A DNA stretch of 33,347 nucleotides from Cochliopodium minus (taxonomy: Eukaryota; Discosea; Himatismenida; Cochliopodiidae). The notes beneath the pieces are model-generated. The model did not search any database. It was not told the DNA's origin and saw nothing but the letters and a program-made list of their open reading frames with translations. Made by a program: the position numbers and the translations under genes. The first letter of the stretch is position 1. Every line of letters starts with the position of its first letter. This document shows, piece after piece, positions 30,712 through 33,347 of this stretch. The DNA lies in assembly GCA_024220525.1 (NCBI GenBank), contig JAMYWO010000330.1, positions 6,619 to 39,965 on the forward strand. Reading direction: 5' to 3'.

Positions 30712-33261
30712 AAGTGATCTTATATTTCCTAGGTACTGGCAATGTGATGATATGTGGATGGCATATAATCTCAATCAATGCAAATTGATTGAAGATGAAT
30801 ATGCAAAGGGAAACCAAAAACAAGTTAAACTAGATAATCAAAGATACATCGATCTGATTTCAATGCAACAAAAAAGATATGATGATCCCAATGCCATCAG
30901 AACAGTTAAAAGAGAAGTAAAAGAGTTAATCAAGGATATTTGGTATTTGAATGCCTATAGTTCTGTTCATATTGGAAATGATAATGTCGCCAAACAAATT
31001 GAAAGAGGAAATAAGAGTAACCTTCTTTTTAAATAATTATCCTCTTTCCAAAAAGGAAATTTCTTTTTAAAAATGATTTAAAGTTTTTCAATTAGTACTC
31101 TAATACCTTTTAGCTTTAACTTTTTTGAACTAACAATATTCTCCTTGAAAAATCAGTTATTTTGCCACCAAATATTCTCCAAAGGATAATGGAACAAAGT
31201 GCAAACGGACCATTCTTCTTCAAATTGGAAAATCCTCATATAATGGGTAAATCATTCAATCATTCATTCAATCAATCTTTAAAGTTTCATTTGCATTAAA
31301 AAAAAAAATTCTCCAACAAATTTCTAATTCCAATCCAAATAAAAGAATTTATTAATTATTTGATTAAATAAATAAATCAACATTTATTTGATTTAATTTT
31401 TTATTTTATTTTTTTGATTTAATTTTTTCTGATAAATGAAATTTAATCAATTAATTTTTTCAAAAAAAAAAAAAAAGAGAGGACAGCAGTGGCAAGTGTA
31501 GCAGAATTTAACGCACCAGAAAACACATGTTACATACCAGAAAACTTGATGAACAGAATGTTGTTGAGTGAGGGAGAAGAAATAAATGTTTCATTCACCA
31601 TTTTACCACAAGGAGAATATGTTAAATTATTACCTCTTTCTTCTGATTTTTTGGATTTACAAGATCCCATTCAAATTTTAGAAACTGTTTTTGGTTATCA
31701 TTATTCTTCTCTTTCTGTTGAAGATCTTCTTTCTGTTCCTTTTGATAACAAAATTTATGATTTCACTGTTTTAGAAACCAGGCCCTCTCCTTCCAGTAAA
31801 AAAAATTTTAAAAAAATTTTAAAAAATAAATTTATACATACACCCACATATTTATTTTAAAAAATAAATATATACATACATCCACATATTTATTTTAAAA
31901 ATAAATATATACATACACCCACATATTTATTATTTTACTTTTTATCTTTACTTCATCATTTTTTTTTATTTTTTTTTTATTTTTTTTTGTTACTATTTTA
32001 TTTATTTTTTATTTTTTATCGTTATTTTTTAATTATTTTTTTTATTTCAACATCTTTTTTAATTATTTTTATTATTTTTTAATTAATTTTTATTTTTCCT
32101 TTTTAAAAATTTATTTCCTATTAACTTTTATTTTTTATAAATCTCTTTTTTACATTTTTTTTTAAAATACAATAATTAAATTTATTTCCTTATTATTTAA
32201 AATATTTAATTTTTTAAACTTTAATTTTTTTATCAAAAAAAAAACACAGTAAACATAATAGATCAGACGTTGAAGATAGATTTTGAAGCTCCCTCTGTCC
32301 AAAAAGAGGGGCCTCTTAATTTGAGAATAGGTGAGGAAGTTGAAGGAGAAGTAGGTGGAAATTCTTTCCGTTACTTCAAATTTTATGTAAAAAAAAAAAA
32401 TAAAAAATAAAAAAATAAAAAATTAATAAAATAAAAAATCAATAAAATAAAAAATCAATAAAATAAAAAATCAAAAAAAATGAAAAATAAAATAAGATAA
32501 ATAAAAATAACAAAATTAAAATAAAATAAAAAATAAAAATAAAAATAAAAAATTTTGAATAGGTAAAAGCAGAACAAAAGGATTTGGTGGTACGCGTTAA
32601 TGTGAAAGCTATCTCTGGAGATCCTGATCTCGTATTATTTTTATTTATTATTATTTTAATATATTTATATTTTATTTTATTTTATTTTATTTCATTTTAT
32701 ATTTCATTTTATATTTTATTTTATATTTTATTTTATATTTTATTTTATATTTTATTTTATATTTTTATTTTATTTTATTTTATATTTTATTTTATATTTT
32801 ATTTCATTTATTATTATTTATTTTATTTTATTTTATAACGTTAATTTTAATTAATTTTAAATTTTTTTTTAAAAAAAAAAGTACATATCTTTGGAGAACA
32901 AACAACCAGACCCAGTAGACAACACCTGGTCTGCGGTTACCACAGGAGGTGAAGAAATCCTTATTTACCCCAATGATCCTAACCGCAAAGATGGTACTAA
33001 AAAAATAAATAATAAAATATAAAAAATAAAAAATAAAAAAATAAAAAAATAAAAAATAAATTATTATAAATTTTATTCAATAAATAATAAAAAAAAAATT
33101 TTTTTAAAGATTCTACATATTATGTGGGAGTGAGAGGATACAAAAAGGACAGTAAATTCGCAATAAAGTATGAGTGTTTAGAAATAAGTGAGGTTATGTT
33201 GGTCAAAAAAGAAGAAACTAAAGTATCAAATTTTACTCTTTCAATTTATTCAAAAATTTAA
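30712..33261 (+). CDS. WWE + UFD1-like + PPC-like fusion protein, 5' end unresolved
   Basis: Exons: 30712/30715/30733-31016, 31157-31246, 31487-31795, 32250-32386, 32563-32631, 32882-32993, 33110-33261, all in phase. First a WWE domain: YWQCDDMWMAYNLNQCKLIE, then KQVKLDNQRYIDLISMQQ and IRTVKRE. WWE modules bind ADP-ribose polymers. Next a UFD1-type fold: KIILPPNILQRIMEQSANGP, SVAEFNAPENTCYIPENLMN, LPQGEYVKLLPLSSDFLDLQ, then DPIQILETVFGYHYSSLSVE. UFD1 is a p97/Cdc48 cofactor for ubiquitylated clients. The end resembles a bacterial-type pre-peptidase (PPC) beta-sandwich: SFRYFKFYV, VNVKAISGDPDL, STYYVGVRGYKKDSKFAI. The first coding exon is not settled: an ATG at 30623 opens MRGYKIKPVKEDPINYEQKE, but no GT donor joins it in frame. 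Together it suggests a link between ADP-ribose or ubiquitin signals and p97. Confidence 0.8.
31796..32249 (+). other. 454-nt intron of the UFD1-like gene
   Basis: Donor A|GTAAAA after PSPS and acceptor ACACAG before the exon starting at 32250, phase 1 on both sides; the join reads SINIIDQTLKIDF, matching the family's alternation. It holds three tandem hairpin-forming repeats at its 5' end, then poly-T low complexity. Confidence 0.75.
31824..31935. repeat. Three tandem 37-38 bp hairpin repeats
   Basis: Three copies of a unit spaced 38 and 37 bases apart, each with the core TACATACAYCCACA. The core is flanked by AAAATAAATAT on one side and ATATTTATTTT on the other, an 11-base inverted repeat, so each copy can fold into a hairpin with a loop of about 14 bases. 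The repeats differ by a few bases. Confidence 0.75.
32640..32835. repeat. A/T simple repeat in an intron of the UFD1-like gene
   Basis: Repeats of TTTTATTTTATAT and similar units between donor CTC|GTATTA (32631) and acceptor AAAAG (32881). No coding content. Confidence 0.7.
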
Positions 33262-33265
33262 AAAA

Positions 33266-33347
33266 TTTAAAAAATTTATTTATTTTATTTATTTTATTTA
33301 TTTTATTTATTTTATTTATTTTATTTATTTTATTTATTTTATTTATT
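33266..33347. repeat. 9-bp A/T tandem repeat at right edge
   Basis: About eight copies of ATTTATTTT just past the stop codon of the UFD1-like gene, running to the end of the window. It probably lies in the 3' flank. Confidence 0.7.

Noticed and set aside
32584-32838. Plus-strand frame ending in Phe/Tyr/Ile repeats
   Set aside because: It is a true exon (to 32631) reading through its donor into a simple A/T intron.
1-33347. tRNA, rRNA, transposon, LTR or CRISPR signals
   Set aside because: I saw no cloverleaf-like GC-richer segment, no reverse transcriptase or transposase motif, no long terminal repeats, and no regularly spaced repeat with unique spacers.

Overview
The window is strongly A+T-rich nuclear DNA from a free-living-amoeba-like protist. 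Coding parts carry long Asn, Ser and Lys/Asp/Asn homopolymers, start codons sit in A-runs, stops are TAA/TGA/TAG in the standard code, and almost every gene is cut by short A/T-rich GT-AG introns. This fits a Dictyostelium-like amoebozoan or an Anaeramoeba-like lineage; the sequence alone does not decide which. I see no transposon, virus-like element, tRNA, rRNA or CRISPR. I rebuilt the gene models by hand from splice signals and reading-frame phase, so each exon chain is an inference, but in nearly every gene the phases close exactly.

Layout. 1-2056 (-): a GPR107/GPR108-type Golgi seven-transmembrane protein, cut by the left edge. 2374-2871 and 3148-3841 (+): two tandem GYPPQQ-repeat paralogues. 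4041-~9.6 kb (-): a large RhoGEF-PH-RhoGAP-SH3 protein whose RhoGAP part lacks the arginine finger. 9770-11462 (-): a WD40 + IQ protein. 11615-12180 (+): a small F-box protein with a Cys4 tail. 12276-14966 (+): a membrane-anchored Sel1-repeat protein. 15024-16139 (+): a membrane-anchored FkbM-type methyltransferase. 16248-17984 (+): an ankyrin protein. 18293-18721 (-): DPH4, for diphthamide synthesis. 18919-19499 (-) and 19686-20310 (+): two unrecognised small proteins. 20312-20569 (-): a short coiled-coil protein. 20620-28545 (-): a 12-exon tuberin (TSC2). 28728-30538 (-): a BTB/T1 (KCTD-like) protein cut into 12 exons, one of only 11 nt. 30.6-33.26 kb (+): a WWE + UFD1 + PPC-like fusion protein.

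The genes are unrelated housekeeping and signalling genes, not an operon or island. Some themes recur: small-GTPase control (tuberin for Rheb/TOR, the RhoGEF/GAP protein for Rho) and ubiquitin pathways (F-box, BTB, UFD1 with WWE). The most unusual items are the WWE-UFD1-PPC fusion, the micro-exon BTB gene, the finger-less RhoGAP, and two GC-AG introns that share the same donor sequence.
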